From Acanthornis magna (Eukaryota > Chordata > Aves > Passeriformes > Acanthizidae): 64,000 nt of DNA. Shown here in pieces: positions 1 to 13,470 of this stretch (within the stretch, counting starts at the first letter, position 1; each line of letters opens with the position of its first letter). The DNA lies in the NCBI GenBank assembly GCA_036785705.1, contig JAWUZG010000084.1:17497501-17561500 (forward strand). The letters are read 5' to 3'. The notes under the pieces are model-generated. The model did no database searches, was not told where the DNA came from, and worked only from the letters and a program-made list of their open reading frames with translations. A program made the translations under genes and the position numbers.

Positions 1-3000
1 GGCATCTGTCAGGAATGATGTTGGTTATGGCTGACTGCTCCAGCTAGATGGATAGATTAGCTAAAGTAACACAGGTACTCTCCAGCTCTGCCACTCTGTG
101 GCAACCCCCTGAGAGCAGTCTGTGCCACCATTAGCTTGATGAGCCATCACAACCAAAACATAAAGAGAAGGCAAGAGCCTATTTTGGTTTGGGAAGAGAG
201 CTTGTAGTGTATTAATGTACTTCCAAACCTGTGATAGTGTAGATACAGATACAGCGCAACTGCAGAAGTTGGTAACCTGCCATAGTTTAAAACCAGGGTC
301 CATCTCACCCTCTGTTGCCAAGGAGCAGACTAGAGGGAGGTTGGAAGGGCAAGATGAGTTTTCCAGAAATAGCTGGTCTTCTACGCTATGTCAGTCTTTA
401 CCAGAGTGCTGACATTGCAGCCGCAATCCGTTCAGTTCCTGTGTTGTGGCCAGCAGTTCCCAGAGGGAGTCACACAGCTCACATGCTAACTCACTCCTAC
501 CTCCAGCCCCAGGTGAAGTAGCCATTTCCCTTGGATAGGAAACCTAGAAGAGGGAATAGTTTCCATGAGGTGCAAGATGGACGTTTGGGAACACAATCCT
601 TATGACATTGCTCAGCAGCACTCCTTAGCCCCTAATCCTCCAAAGAAGGGGTCTCTTCTTCGTGGCTCTAAATGGGAATAACATATGACTTCCCAAATGA
701 GTGAGGGAATTACGCAACCATGAGGCAGTTGATTTCATGTTCATATCGCTGGGAAGGAGAGGAGCCCTCCCCCGCATCTTACCAGACAGTGAGCGGGGTT
801 TCCTTAATGGGAATCCCTCCACTGCTTCTCCCCCAAATCCCAAGCTCCTGTGTGTGGGGTGTGCCGCCTGTGCATCAGATGGGCGGAATGAGGCTGTCGA
901 ATTATTTTTCATTCAAAGGTTTAGCTGAAGATAGATTTGAACTCCACACATATATTTCAAGGGAAGCTTTTTCAGCAAGTGTAGTAGGCTTAGCCTGAAA
1001 TGCCCACCTCTATCCACCCCTCTCCCTCTGGAGAAAGGAGGCAACTCAGTTTGCTGCCTTTCACTGTATCTGTTTGTAAGAAAGTTGTGAGGGAAAGCTA
1101 AAATATGTGGGCTGAACACTCCAAGATATAAAATAACAATGCCAAAAAACCACCATGATCCTCTTAAGTGATGTGACAGCTTGAGGTTCACCCTGATGTC
1201 GGTGAAGACCAGTTGGGGAAGGGCTTTGTCCTTTCCCAGTGGTGTGGTGTGTGTGGGTGCAGGGGAGGTTAAAAAATACTCTAATTGGGAGGTCTCCCAC
1301 ATTCCCAAACTTTTCAGCATCTTCCATCACCTAACTTCCATTTTTTCCGAGTTCAGAAGCATTTACAAATCACTGATTAATCTCACCCTACTACTACTAC
1401 CCCAGCTACTCCTGCTCTTTGCTGCTGGGTAAGGGAGCATGACTTACACAGGTCAGACCATGACAGAAGCAAGAGAAAGCCTGAGGACCATCTATTCCCA
1501 GTGCTTTCCTACCTGTCAGGTCATATCTGCTCTCTCTGCATGCAAGTTGGGGGAAAATTTGGTGCCTGAATGGGTTTTCCCAGTAGATTGGGGGTTTATT
1601 TGCATGCGCAGATCTGATAAATTAGGTAACTGTCATAGCTGGTGAAGGCCAACTCCCTCCTAAGAGGCTACAGAGGAAGATGACCTTCCCCACATGGCAT
1701 GGCTGGGGAGAAGGGGCTGAGCCCTGACCAGGAGGTGGAGATTGGAGTCAGGTCATGGCCCTTCAGGAGTGGATTTCCCCAGTATCACCAGGACAGCCCT
1801 CTGGGAGAAGAGCTAAAGCTCCCAGGTATCCGAACAGCTACACTGGAGCCTCCTCTGACCTCTCGTCCCCAGGAGTGAGGGTGCTTTGGGCTAGGGCTGA
1901 CACAGCTCAGCAGGGGACAGGAGCAGGGACGCCCCCCCGGGCAGCCCTACCAGCAGCAGGGCCGAGCTGTAGCACCGTGACCGCAGGCAGATGCTGCCCC
2001 AAGCCCCAGGTCCCTGCTTGCCCCAGCCACAGCTGGATAGAGCACAGGAGTGAGTGACTGCAACACGGAAGGGCCTTGCAGGCTGCTGGGGCTGTCTTCT
2101 CCCACCATGCTGGACAGCAGATGGGGAAGGCAGCTCTGGCTGGTACAGGTCCCTCCATGACAGAGTAATAGGAAGATTTCTGAGATTTCTGCTTTTGTAA
2201 ACCATCCTGCCTGTGAAGTACCTAAGCAGAAACATCTAGGAGAAAAAAATGGATTCATCTTTTTGATCATATGAAGGGTGTTGCCTCAAGATGGAAAAAC
2301 TGGCTTTGTGTCCCAGCAATGCCACAGACTATCTCTGTAGCCTTGGGTAAGTCACTCAACTTCTGTTTACCCAGCTATAAAGTAAGTGCAAAGGGTTTTT
2401 TCCTTTTTTCTTTAGTATTTTCTTCTTCTCTTTCTCTTTTCACATTCTAAGCTCCTTGGGCAGCCTCTTAATTCCCAGCATGTCTAGCTTCTCACATGTT
2501 ATGGTGCAGATCTTATTTGGTTGTTTACTTCCTCTCATAACATAAATGAAAATTCACTATTAATATCCTTGTAGGAATACTGAGGTTGGGAGAGGCTATT
2601 TTGAGAATGACAGGATGGAGGGGGAAAGAGAAAAAGGATTTTGTTAAAATGCAGACATTGCCCTTCCTAAGCAAGGCTGAGTTAGCATCCTAGAATTGGG
2701 CAATAAATGCTACTTTTTTTTCTGTGTCCATCTCTTCTTTCATCCATTCTGAGCTGAACCTTTCTGCTGCAGTGTATGTTCTGTCCTCAATTAAAAAAAA
2801 AAAATAAAGAAAAAATAAAAAACCCACAAAATGAAATAAACCCCTGATAATATAATTCCTCTTCCACTGCCTGAGTCTCTGCACAAGGGAACTGTGAACA
2901 ATCTCCTGGTGCAAACAGCCCCCTGTGTAAAAATAGCAACACAACTGCAAACTTCAGGGTAATCACTGCTTGATTTCAAAATATTTGCTCTGCTTCTGCC

Positions 3001-3400
3001 CTGTCCTTTATCTCTCAGGCCTCTATATGTCACTAAAGCAACATTTGACAGCTCCTCGCCAGGTCTGCCTTCTCCAATGTGCTCCATCATTATTAATGGA
3101 AACAATCTCCATCTCAGAGTATTTAAAAATATATCCTTTTCTAAATATAGGCAATCTGCGTGTGCTTAACTACTACAGGGCAGAATGAGAGAGACCAAAA
3201 TATTGACATGCACTGGGTGTGTATAATTTGTTTTGATTCTTGCTCCCCCCCCACCCCCCAGTGCCGATCTGTATATTACCCACACACCTTGGAGGAAAAT
3301 CTGACATTATTTAGCATGAGGAATGTAGCAGCTGCTTGGAGCCTGGAGTTTCCTTTGTTTATTTTTCCATCCTCTGTCCAAACGGTGTCAGTGAGAGCGG
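1..3400. other. Gene-free flanking sequence
   Basis: No supported gene is visible in this stretch. It is mixed-composition DNA whose short open frames show no recognisable domains. A fossil repeat resembling the L3/MIR type lies at about 2301-2490 and is listed separately. A short A/T-rich run at about 2791-2823 is simple sequence. Nothing else is supported. Confidence 0.6.
2301..2490. repeat. Ancient L3/MIR-like retroelement relic
   Basis: The stretch reading 'gccacagact' then 'ccttgggtaagtcactcaac' then 'cccagctataaagta' follows the order of a well-known amniote relic (CACAGACT, CTTGGGCAAGTCACTTA, CCATCTGTAAAATG). About 50 bp further, 'ctaagctccttgggcag' resembles the next block of that family. 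The match is recalled, not aligned, so the family (CR1-L3 or MIR) and the boundaries are uncertain. Confidence 0.5.
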
Positions 3401-3411
3401 AGCTTACGGAG

Positions 3412-3421
3412 CTATTTATAG
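3412..3421. promoter_or_regulatory. Exact MEF2 consensus site in GC-rich islet
   Basis: CTATTTATAG matches YTAWWWWTAR exactly and sits just upstream of a GC-rich stretch that begins with a (CAG)7 run. The motif can also serve as a TATA-like element. A single match is expected by chance several times in 64 kb, so function is inferred only from its GC-rich context and its recurrence at 5.2, 8.2, 15.86, 26.1 and 28.1 kb. Confidence 0.35.
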
Positions 3422-3449
3422 CCTCTCGCCACACTAGGCTGCACCTTGC

Positions 3450-3470
3450 CAGCAGCAGCAGCAGCAGCAG
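3450..3470 (+). repeat. (CAG)7 microsatellite
   Basis: Seven uninterrupted CAG units are followed by a C-run then a G-run. The 181-residue frame around it is low-complexity and has no recognisable domain, so I treat it as noncoding simple sequence. Confidence 0.85.
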
Positions 3471-4909
3471 CCCCCCGGGGGGGACAGGACAGGGCAGTCC
3501 ATGGGGCAGGGCAGGGCGCAGGGCCCCGGGCAAGGAGAGGAGGGCAGGGGAAAGCCTGGAAGGCAAGAAGGGGCAGAGAGCGGAGCAGAGGAGGTGTGTG
3601 GAGTGGGGGATGCATGCAAGGTGGAGAGGAGATGGGGACAGGTGGATAGGGAGAGCTGTCTCAGGCACTTGGCAGGGGACGGAAGCTGTTTTGGAAGAGA
3701 TTTGAGGAGGGAGATGTCAGGTAGTTATTTCCTGCTTAGTATGAGGGCTCTGAATGAAATCATCTTGGGGCAACCTTTGCCTGGGGTCAGGGAGTATTTG
3801 GGAGCTGGTCAGTGTTGAGACCTACTTTTGTGGAGGTGGATTTGGGGGGATAGAGAAACATGCCATCTCACCCAGTACAGCAGGAGAATCTAAAAAAAGA
3901 GGAGTTTGTCCCAAGGGGAGGGGGCAGCCAGTCCAGTGAGAGTCGTAACTGGGACTGGGAACTCTGGGCTTATGTGGCCTGTTGACCCAGGGGACTGGGT
4001 GCAGTGTGCTCCCCAACCCTTCCCTGGCATCATCTCTTTTTTGGGGTGCCAAGCTCTGACCTTGGCTGGAGCAGAGAAGCAGAACCGTGGCATGTGTGTA
4101 GCAACCCCCCAAGAGGTTCTCGGTGCCTCCTACCCAGTTCCCTCAGCTGTCACTGAGCTGTTGTTTCCCCCACCATGCCTGTCCCCACTCCCCGGGGGTC
4201 CTGCCTGCTTCCCGTGCCCCACTGGGGGCATTTTCCCTTCCCATAGGTGGATTTGATTCATGCCTGGCTTTATATGCAGACGTGTGCTGGTGGCAGTTCC
4301 CTAAAAGGGGGTGAGGGCAATGTACCCACTCACAGAGGCAGCTCTGGGGCTCGGTTTGCAGCTGTGTTCTGTTGTTAGCATTAATAAGCTTGCCCTTGGT
4401 GCAGTCTGCAGGGTTTGAGGTGCTGACTAAGGAGCGAAAATCTAGGGAAGGCAGAGGCTGGGAAAGGGAGCTCGATTTGGGAGTGTATCTGTATGTGTGT
4501 GTGCATGTACATGTCCAGAGCCTAGGGCCACCCTGTTTTTCTAATGGGGTGCAGGGAAAAAGCTGCAGTTTCTGCTTGAGGTATTGCTTGAGCTGGCAGG
4601 GAGAGCTGGGCTGGCCAGATGGAGGGATGAGAGGGAGGCAGGGAGAGAGAGGCAGGCAGAGATGGGAGGAGGGAGAAGGGAGCTAGACACCTACGCAAAC
4701 ACAGAGTGAGAGGAGATCCTTGGATGCAAACACAGACACAGGCGTCCTCCTCCTCCTCACATGCCCCTGATTCATTTCCACATGCCATACACGTGACATG
4801 CTAATTCAGGGCTACTACAGAACTCCAGGGCGAGAGAGGAACGGGAGAGAGAAATAAAACCCAGTAAGGCACCAGACTGCAGATTTTTAAAGGGAATTCA
4901 GCACAGCTT

Positions 4910-5390
4910 AGCCGTACCCCCGCCCCGTGCTCCCTCCGGCGGGGCAGAGCCCGGGTGGCCTCGCCGGCAGCCCCCCCGCCTCCTCAAGCCCCCACGCAGC
5001 CCCACACCACCACCTTGCGGGAGTGGCTCCACGTGAGCCCCGCACACGGACCCAGCACGGAGCCAGCGCACATCCCAGCCCTGGCCGGGACACACGCGGT
5101 TACATCAGCGGCACGCTCCCCTCCGCGCCCCTGCGGCACCACCGCGCTGGGGCAGCTCAGCCTCTGCCCTCCTTCCCAGCACTGGGGGCCTGCCGAGCTC
5201 GAGTCTATTTTTAGGCACGGGCACGTAAGCCCTACGTGCTGGGGGGCGAGTAAGCTCCAAACAACCCCGTTACAAACCCGGGCATCCCCAAAGTAAACGT
5301 AGTTACCCGGCAGCGGGGCAGGAAATGCTCCCCGCTGCAGCCCACTTCCCCACCGCTGGCCCCGGCGCTTACTGCCCCTGCCCACCTCCT
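4910..5390. promoter_or_regulatory. Small CpG-rich islet with a MEF2 site
   Basis: CpG density rises sharply relative to the flanks. CTATTTTTAG at 5205-5214 is an exact MEF2 consensus inside otherwise GC-rich DNA, where such an A/T core is less likely by chance. No convincing TATA box and splice donor pair was found, so I call it a candidate enhancer or unmethylated islet, not a promoter. Confidence 0.4.
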
Positions 5391-7420
5391 TTCCCAAGCC
5401 AGGTTGCCTGCCCTGCCTAATTCCAACAGTCACATCCCCACTGTGGCAAGGAGCTGAAAAGGAGGGAAAGTAAAATACAAAATACAGCTGTGTCTATAGT
5501 GGGCTCAAGTAACCCTGGCAATATGACTGCTCTAACCTCCCTGGGGTTTACACCAGGGTAGTGGATAGGACAGTTTTGTACCCAGTACCTGTACCCTTGC
5601 CCGGTTTATGCGGTGCTTTCTTACTATCCACTCTTCAAGTGCTGGTTCCAAAAGGAATGAACCACCTGGATTCATAATTTCTATCATGCAGAAATAATAT
5701 CAGTACAAAGAGCTCTGCAGCCCATCACCAGCCATCTTCCTCCCACTCCCTGTTTAACGCTGCATCAATGCAAAGTCCTGAACAGTTTCACCCTCTCAGG
5801 CTCCACCAGGTGTGCCAGAGACATGGGCAGGGGAAAGCAATTTTCCTCTTTAGTGCCTCCTCAGCATAGGCAAGCAAGGACTCTCATTTCAGCCATCCCA
5901 GATGAGCCAAACAGGAGACAAAGTCCTTGGTCCATACTAGAGCAAATGTGGTGAGCAAGAATGAGCACCCTCTGCACTGTGCTTGGAGTGATGGTGGCCA
6001 CGGCAGTAGGACTGGACCTCTCCCCAGCGAACAACCAGTGATGGTGGGGGCTCCCCGTGCCCTTTGGAGTTAGCCCTGAGCACCTCCCATTGCATCAGAT
6101 CAGTTTGATGTGGGCTCACTGGGCATGACACAAGGAACTTAGCAGAACTGGTCTCTTTGTAGCATGGAGAAACAAAGATATTTTGGGCTATAGTGTGTCC
6201 TTAGGATGTCTTTGCTAACTGGACTAACCCTCCAGACATCTCTAACAGGAGCTCCAAATCTAGCAAGACAAAAGCCCTCTCCTGGGTGGACTCTGGTGTG
6301 TTTTGCCTTTGAAAAGCATATTGGACAAATTTGGGATGCAGTCCTGGTATTTGCTCCTGTGAACAGGTGGCAGTTACAGTTTTTTCACCAAGTGTTGATC
6401 CCCTTCTCTTTTTGGGAACCAAAGGAGCTGGCCCCTGGCCCCAAGAAAGGTATGTTAGCAAGCTGTTTCCTTCTGCATTTCTGAGGAGGAAGGAGAAATT
6501 ATCTAGTTTACTGGATTTAGGTCTCCCCACGTGTAAAGGGACTTTATTTGCTAGACTGAATATTTTGAACCAAGACCTGTGAAGGAGAATAAACAGCAAT
6601 AGCAGGTTTAGCTGCCATGGCTTTGTATTAGAAACACTCTGCTCACTCAGGAGAAGCAACTTGTGTTGGTTCTTGCAAAGAACAAGAGGAGAAGGTGGAA
6701 AGTGTTCAAGCTAAATATTCCACCCAAGTATTTTAAACTGACAGTCACATGAACTAAAACGTCCCACAAGCTATATAAGACTGTGTAAGGCTTACTGAAA
6801 AACAAGGCTTTCTGTCTAAGGCAGAAGAAACAAAGGTCACTCATAACACCCACTACTGTTTATATTTTTAAACTTTTATTAAGTCTATTCTCAGAGCCCC
6901 AAATCAGGATTGAGGCCTTTGTGTGTGCAGATATAAAGGTAAGATACCAACCCAAAAATATTTTTAATGAGGTAGACAGACAGTTACACTGGAAAGGGCT
7001 GCAAATATACACATGCACAAGTGTGTCTGTGTGGTTTATGTCTCACATCCTGTCTCCTCACTGTACCATCCATGGACACCACACTGCTAGATGCTCCCCC
7101 AAAATGACAAGGAAATCCATGACCAAAGAATGAGCAACTGCAAGTAAGGGCCAAACTGCCCTGAGTGCTCTGTTCAAGCCTAACAAGCTGCCACACACAT
7201 GCCAGCATTGCAGTCCAGGAGTCCTGCCTCTCCCTGTCTCCAGTAACCATGAGACAGCACTCCTTCCCACATTTGCAGAAACAAAGGTTTTATTTTTCGT
7301 AATTATATTAATACCTGTTCTTTCCTCATGCTAGCAATTTGGTTGATTTCTTGTTTATTGCTTTTCACCTTCTACCATCAATAATTCAGCCACATAGCCC
7401 CCAGGAGGTGGAGAACTAAA

Positions 7421-7512
7421 TCCTCATTTTACAGAGACTTGCCTAGGAAAGGAGTGATATGATAGCTGGAATCAGATCCCTGGCATTCCTGGTTCCTAAC
7501 CCAAGACCCAGC
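7421..7512. repeat. Ancient L3/MIR-like retroelement relic, opposite orientation to the one at 2.3 kb
   Basis: The order 'tcctcattttacagagactt', 'tggaatcagatccctgg' and 'ttcctaacccaagac' follows the familiar block (CCCCATTTTACAG, GACTTGCC, GGGATTAGAACCCAGG, CCTAACC). It is degenerate and the alignment is from memory, so the exact family is not assigned. Confidence 0.45.
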
Positions 7513-8169
7513 CCCAGAGACAGCAATCCCACAACCTGTGATGCCAGGCTCTCGTTGGCTTTTGGAGTTTTGTTCTGGCTTCTGTCTCCTTGGATTTTGC
7601 TATGAATAACAATTGCAGGATGTGACCCTGATTGTAAATGGGGTCCATGGGTGGGTTGTGCCTGTCAGTCTTGCTTCTTCTCCTTGGGTCTTTAGTCTTG
7701 TATTTCCCAAATCAAAGTGTTGCACCCGGATCCTCTCAGGAGTCCCTCTGTGGACTAGGTCATGGGATCCATTTCAGTTCTCACTAAAAACTGGTTCTTG
7801 TGATTAACCTGCTGCCATATTCGACCCCAGAAAATCCTGTGTTTGGGACTGGAAGGGGTGAGGAGAGAAAAGGCTGTGAAGAATCAGCTCCACTCACGCT
7901 CTCTAGCGAGTGTCTGAGCCATATAGGTCAGGCAGAAGCCATTTGCTGTGCTGTACCTGCTCCATGGATGAACAGGGGACTGCATTTTGCATATGTGTCA
8001 GCTGCCTTGCTTTTCAGTTTGATTCAATTAGCTAAACCCTTCTTAAAACCCTGTAGAAATAAATATCCCTCTATTCCTCAATCTACTGCTTTTTTTTCCT
8101 GTTTTTTTTCCTTTTTCTGATTTTTTTCTTTTCTGTGTTTCTTTGCATGCTGTCGTTCCAGCTCATCCT

Positions 8170-8300
8170 TCAAACACCCCGGCCATCTCTTCGGGTGCTG
8201 TGGGCTATTTTTAACCCCTGTGCAGGTTCGAGCGCAGCCTCCCCGTGCCCGAGTCCCCCCGCCGGGGTGCGGAGGGGGCTGGCGGCGTGGAGCAGGGAGC
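8170..8300. promoter_or_regulatory. GC-rich islet with exact MEF2 motif
   Basis: CTATTTTTAA at 8205-8214 fits YTAWWWWTAR. It is embedded in a GC-rich patch (about 8170-8300) that differs from the T-rich run just before it (8089-8130). It is a candidate MEF2-bound element; no transcription start features were seen. Confidence 0.3.
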
Positions 8301-9891
8301 GAAGTCAAGCCACAAGGGGGCATGTGCTCTTCTAATTCATAAAATGTGCCTTCATTGACAAAAAAAGCTGAACAATTGGTGAATGGTGTGTGCATAAGTT
8401 AATGCTGCTGGAGAATACACGGGTAGTGACGTGGGAGCTTGGCCGGGGGGCTTTTGCCCAGGGAAACAGAAAGATGGGGAGAAGTGGTGGGGGCCTAAAG
8501 GGCACCTGGGGTCTCTCTGCATCTCTCTCCTGCTGAAGCAGGGAGCTCTGGTGAGGGGGGAGTCAGAGAGCCTAATTCTGCTTCCAAATTCCACTGAAGG
8601 TAGTGACAGAGGTAACTCCAAAGCCAGGAAGATCTTTGTTCATTACAATCTCGAGCTGGCTCTGGGGATGCCTTGTTGGGTTTTTAAGGTTTTGTAGCAA
8701 ATGGTCTCAGCTGCCAAACATTTGTAATTCCTTCACTAGGTGACCATAGAAGAGACTAATGGCTAAAAAGAATATTTACACGCAGAATATTTATTTCTAA
8801 GCAAGCTTGACATCCACCTCCATCTTCTAGCCTGGTGTGGCAAACTCATCCTCACCACGGTAAGTTGCCCACATTTTGCTGTCTCTTCCTACCCTAGAGC
8901 ACTGTGTTGGGGCTTGGGTGGTTTCACCAAAGGGCAACCAGTGTAAAAGGAAGAGAGAGGGGCTGAGCAGTGAACAGGAAGCATGGACCCCTGGGGATGC
9001 TTTAGCCCAGCCCTTCTATGGTCTCAGGTGTGTGTGAGTACTCTGGTGAATTAAAGCCCTAGGAACTGCTAAAGACCACTGTAAAGTCTTGCTTTCAAAC
9101 AAATTTCCCAATGAAATGGACAAAAGAAAATATGAGATGAGCAGAAGCTTTTCTATCTGAGCATCAAATATAAATATTTAGTTTATTGGCTGTTTAGAGT
9201 CCTATATTCTTAATCCAAAATGGAGCCAAATATGCTGGGAGTCAGTTTGTAACTTCCCAGGATATGGAGTTCAGCCAAGGACAAATTTGACAAAGGAGAA
9301 TTGATCAGGATGGTCCTAAGCAGTATCAGAATTGGGGAGGCACCTCTCATTCTGCCTGCCCCATGAGCCCATGCCCTCCTTCTCCAGCTCTTCCCCTCCA
9401 AGTATCTGGGCAATGCTGTCAGACCCTCTCCCACTGTGGGCTGTGACCAGCTGGCACAGTCAAGGGCTCTCCTACCTGTCATTGGAGACTGCACTGAAAT
9501 GAGGGGCAGGGTTGCAGACAGTGAGGTTGCGGACAGAACATTTCATGCTTCCCTTTCCTTTCTTTGATGGGGAGGGGGAGAGGGAAAGCCAGGCAGTAGA
9601 GAAAAGTAACAGTGCTGTCTCTACAGCAGGCAGAGGGGCGATACTGGATTACCCCATGGTGGCAAACTGGTGTGTCACAAGGAGCACTCCTCGAGTAACC
9701 GCGAATGGGAGGACCAGGCCTACAGCTACCCTTGTTAAACTTTGATGATTCAGTCTTCAAGCCCCTTCATGTCATCTAAAAAAGGCAGGGAAAGTCCCCA
9801 TCATGCAGGTCGGAAGGTAATGTTGCACTCTCTCTCCATCTCTCCCACTGCATAGGTACAAGCAAGACATAGGTACTGCAAGGTTCTATAC

Positions 9892-9892
<1 letters not shown>

Positions 9893-9935
<43 letters not shown>
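9893..9935 (+). repeat. Uninterrupted poly(A) tract of 43 bases
   Basis: 43 consecutive A residues. No AATAAA lies in the 10-35 bases before it and no retroposed gene body is recognisable upstream, so the origin as a processed-transcript tail is unsupported. The length may be assembly- or slippage-dependent. Confidence 0.95.
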
Positions 9936-9937
<2 letters not shown>

Positions 9938-12900
9938 GAGGGGAAGCAAGCTGGATTTACCCATAGTCTGAAACAGATTTATGTCTTGAATGAGTTTGCC
10001 CAAAATGGTGCCTCTGAAAATTTTGAGTACAATGCAGCAGAGGTAGAAATAAACCTGCAAAGGGCTTTCTGTTGTGAAAGATTCTCTGACACAGCAATGG
10101 CATGTGTGTATGATAACATTTGTTGGAGAAATCAGCAGAAGCAATCTCAGCCTCAAGTATGCTAAAGCCTTGGGCATCGTATCCAAGGCTGCTGCATAGG
10201 GGTCTCCTTTCAGAAACTGACTATTTCATGATGCTGACAGCAACACCATACCATTTAATGTTTTATATGTGGCATGGGCAAAGCTTTGGGAAGCCTAGTT
10301 TGCCTGGGGACATGTTTGGTTAGGTAGGATGCAGGACAGTCACCTCTCACTGTCTTACCAGTTTGTCAGGCCTTTGGCAGTACCCTTTGCTTTTGCTAAA
10401 TTCCGGATAAATCCTCCATCCGTTGGACTCCTTGCACTTTGTGCACACCAGACATTTCCTCTTAGACATCAAGTTGCAAGGGTAACCCTCCTGCACATGG
10501 GAAGAAAGATACTCTCCTTTGACTTGAGGCTAGACACAGCCACTTGCTCATATGCTCTCTGTAGTCTGTGGCCTCTAATACCCCTAAAACCACGTGCCAT
10601 GAAGCTTATCCAGTCTGAAAATCTCCTGGTTCTTCTTCCAGGACTGAAGGTCCGCCAGTAATTCCTAATAGTTTTTAAATACAGGATGCCAATTTGATTT
10701 AAGAGCTGGAAATAGCAGCATGTGTCAGTCCCCCCCACAGTGAAATTTGGTAACTTACTTTGTCCATTCTTCTTCCTCTCTTCTAATTGTTCTTCTTTGT
10801 ACAGTTCCTCATTTAGATTGCAATCTCCTTGTGTACAGCATGCTCTCTTAGAATCAACCATACAGTGCTGTGTGCACTGAACTGCCTTCTTTCACTATTA
10901 TTTAGTGCTTACATTTGTTGCTGCACAGGTGGTGTGGTATCTCCCTGCTCTTCTAGAAAATTCCAACAGCAATAGGACTGAAATGCCTAAGAAGTGAACA
11001 ATGAAATGCTAAAAGAAGTATCCCCTCCCAACATAATCTTAACTGTGAGCTGTTGGCATTAGCTCCTGGAAATGGCATGGCAAAAAGTGCGGAGCCTAAT
11101 AAATAAACCTGAGACACTCTCTTTGGGTATGCTATTATTAGAATCACAGACAACAAATTGGAAATCCAGCATTTATCTGCATCTATTCTGAGTGTATTAA
11201 CTGTGTTGACTGTAGCTGTATTGATTGTCTGTCAGAGTAACTTGGAAAAGCTGATATCGTGATACGCTGCAAGGTCTGTGTTGAGAGATGGAGTGTGGGT
11301 TATTTGGCTCACTGGCAGAGGTTTGGCCAATGTGACTGCAGGAATTGTCCACAGCCTGGTGGTGTGGTCTCTTGGTTACTGGGAGAGGTGAGCTAGGCCA
11401 TTACACAGAAGGAATCTGTATAGAAAAGGAAAAGTCAATGTGTCTTTTAATGTGCTATATGTAGGATCAGCACTTGAACAGAGGCCAAGCCTAGCTTGCA
11501 CCTGTTTGCTTGTGTGACCTTGCCTTGTGTTTTGCCACAGCAAGGGAGACATTAGGCTCTGTCAAGGGGTCCTCCATATTCATTTCCAGTGTGCATGCAA
11601 TAGCAGGTGAGGGCCCTGCTTGGGCACAGCACCTAGAGGGCAGAGTTGAGGTCTCATTGCAATGTGTGCAACAGAGTTCTTTGTCTCTTCAGTCTCCTTG
11701 ATTGCTTTCACCCACTCTCTGCTTCTCTACTCCCTGAAAAGAAATTAAGGAAATTTAATACCCTCTAAGCAAAGTTTTGGGATACCAAATTGTACCAAGT
11801 CTTCTTCAGTTCACACAAATGCGCAGACTCCTAGAAAAACATAACCTTTTCCATGTCGAGAGCCCAGATCCCCACATTGGATTTGGTTCACTGTCTTGCA
11901 CACCTCTTCCCTCTTTATGCTCCTGTGTTTGCAGGTACCAGCATGAAGCTCCAAAGAGGAGCTAAGGGAGGACTGTGGAGTAGCCTGGAGCCACTGACTG
12001 CACTTTAGAAGGTGGAGAGGACAAATGTGAAAGGAGCACATACAGCAAGCAGGAGACCTGAAGTGAAGCACCCCAAAGCCCTGTGAGGTATGAGTATCGG
12101 TTCTGAAGTTTGTAAAGCTGAACTGCTCATCTTCTCCCATTTCTTTTCACTGCTTTCCTCTACCACATTCCTTTGGGCTCTTTTACTCCCTACAGTGCTT
12201 CAGATCCTCTGAAATCCCCCATATTGCACCCACACTTTGTACCTCCATACATTCTGACACCTTCCCCTTCCTTTCCATGTAGCTCTGTTTGCAGCTTTCC
12301 TCCCTTGTTTCCTCCTACATGTCCATCCCAGCTTTACCCTTCTCCTTCCCACATCACACTTGGAGGTTATTTGACATATCTGTGGGCAAGTAAGAGCATG
12401 GCAGTGCTGTGGGGTGTGAGTGTACCATGCGCAGAGTGGCAGCACAAGGGACAAGCGCCAGGGCCAGCCCCAGGCTACTCCTGGCACATTGGGAAAGGGG
12501 TTGACAGCTCTGGAAATTCAGAAACTCGTTCTTGGTCAAACGAAAGTGCCACATGAAGGATAACAGTGTCTGCACATCTCCAGGCGGCTCTGGCCAGAGA
12601 CAGGCTTGGTGCTCAGCAGAATTCCCCTCTACTACACTTACACAGAGGGGAATGGAGAGTGTTTCTAACTTGTCCGCTTCACTGCCTACCTAGCCTTCAT
12701 TCTGTGCCTTTCATCATACTTCTGAGCTAGGGCCCCAGCTCTACTCCCTTGCCTTTTTTCCTGCTGTCTTCTAACCCACTCACTCTAATTGCTTTTGCCC
12801 CTCCAGAATCCTACTCTCTCCTTCCTGTGCTTTCCTCCAGATCCTTCTTCCTTCTGCATCCAGCCAACCCAACCTGCCCCTGTTCAGTCAGTGCACATGC

Positions 12901-13457
12901 CCCAAAGCCTTCCCTCTGTCCACTGTCCCCAGAATGTAAAAAATTTAGAAACTCCAGAAAAGTCTGTGATAAAGGGATTTTTATCAGTGACTTATTGGAG
13001 TAGATGACCAAATTGCTTGTTTTTCTTTGACTGCATTCACTTTCCTTGCTTCAGGTAACCCAATCCTGTTTTTTTTAACTCTCTTCTATCTTCCCTCAGT
13101 AAGTCATTACTGATTTTTCCTGACTACTTATGTTTCTAAAACAACATTGGACTGTTTATTTTAGAGAACTCACAAATGTTGGTTTAAACCAGAGATAGTG
13201 GGGTTTGGACAAAAGGAGCTCTTGTAAAACATGAGAAACGTGTACATCACTGTTCCTGAAAGCTGTCAAGAGAAGTCACGTGCACAGTGCACGGGTGCTG
13301 CTCAGGTTTAGCCAACACCCCATTGCACCTGGGATCACTTAGTTATTTTACCAGCAAGCTGCCTGGAAACCTTCTTGCCTCAGCACACATCTTCCTGCTC
13401 ATGTGCAACTCACTTTCTTTGACTCAATAGGTTGCCACAAGCTCGTGTGGGGACCTA

Positions 13458-13470
13458 AGGTCAAAGGTCA
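13458..13470 (+). promoter_or_regulatory. Perfect DR1 nuclear-receptor element containing an NBRE
   Basis: AGGTCA-A-AGGTCA is a perfect direct repeat with one-base spacing, the type bound by RXR/PPAR, HNF4 and COUP-TF dimers. Positions 13463-13470 also read AAAGGTCA, the NR4A monomer site (NBRE). Occupancy is inferred only. Confidence 0.5.

Larger units (their letters stand above)
5400..13440. other. Long gene-free upstream segment
   Basis: No gene is supported over these 8 kb. It holds a short GC-rich islet with a MEF2 site (about 8170-8300), a fossil retroelement (about 7421-7512) and a long poly(A) tract (9893-9935). Open frames are short, overlap on both strands and show no family signature. 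Confidence 0.6.

Noticed and set aside
3160..3705. 181-codon plus-strand frame with a poly-serine run
   Set aside because: The serine run is the (CAG)7 repeat in another phase; the rest is G/R/E-rich translation of purine-rich DNA.
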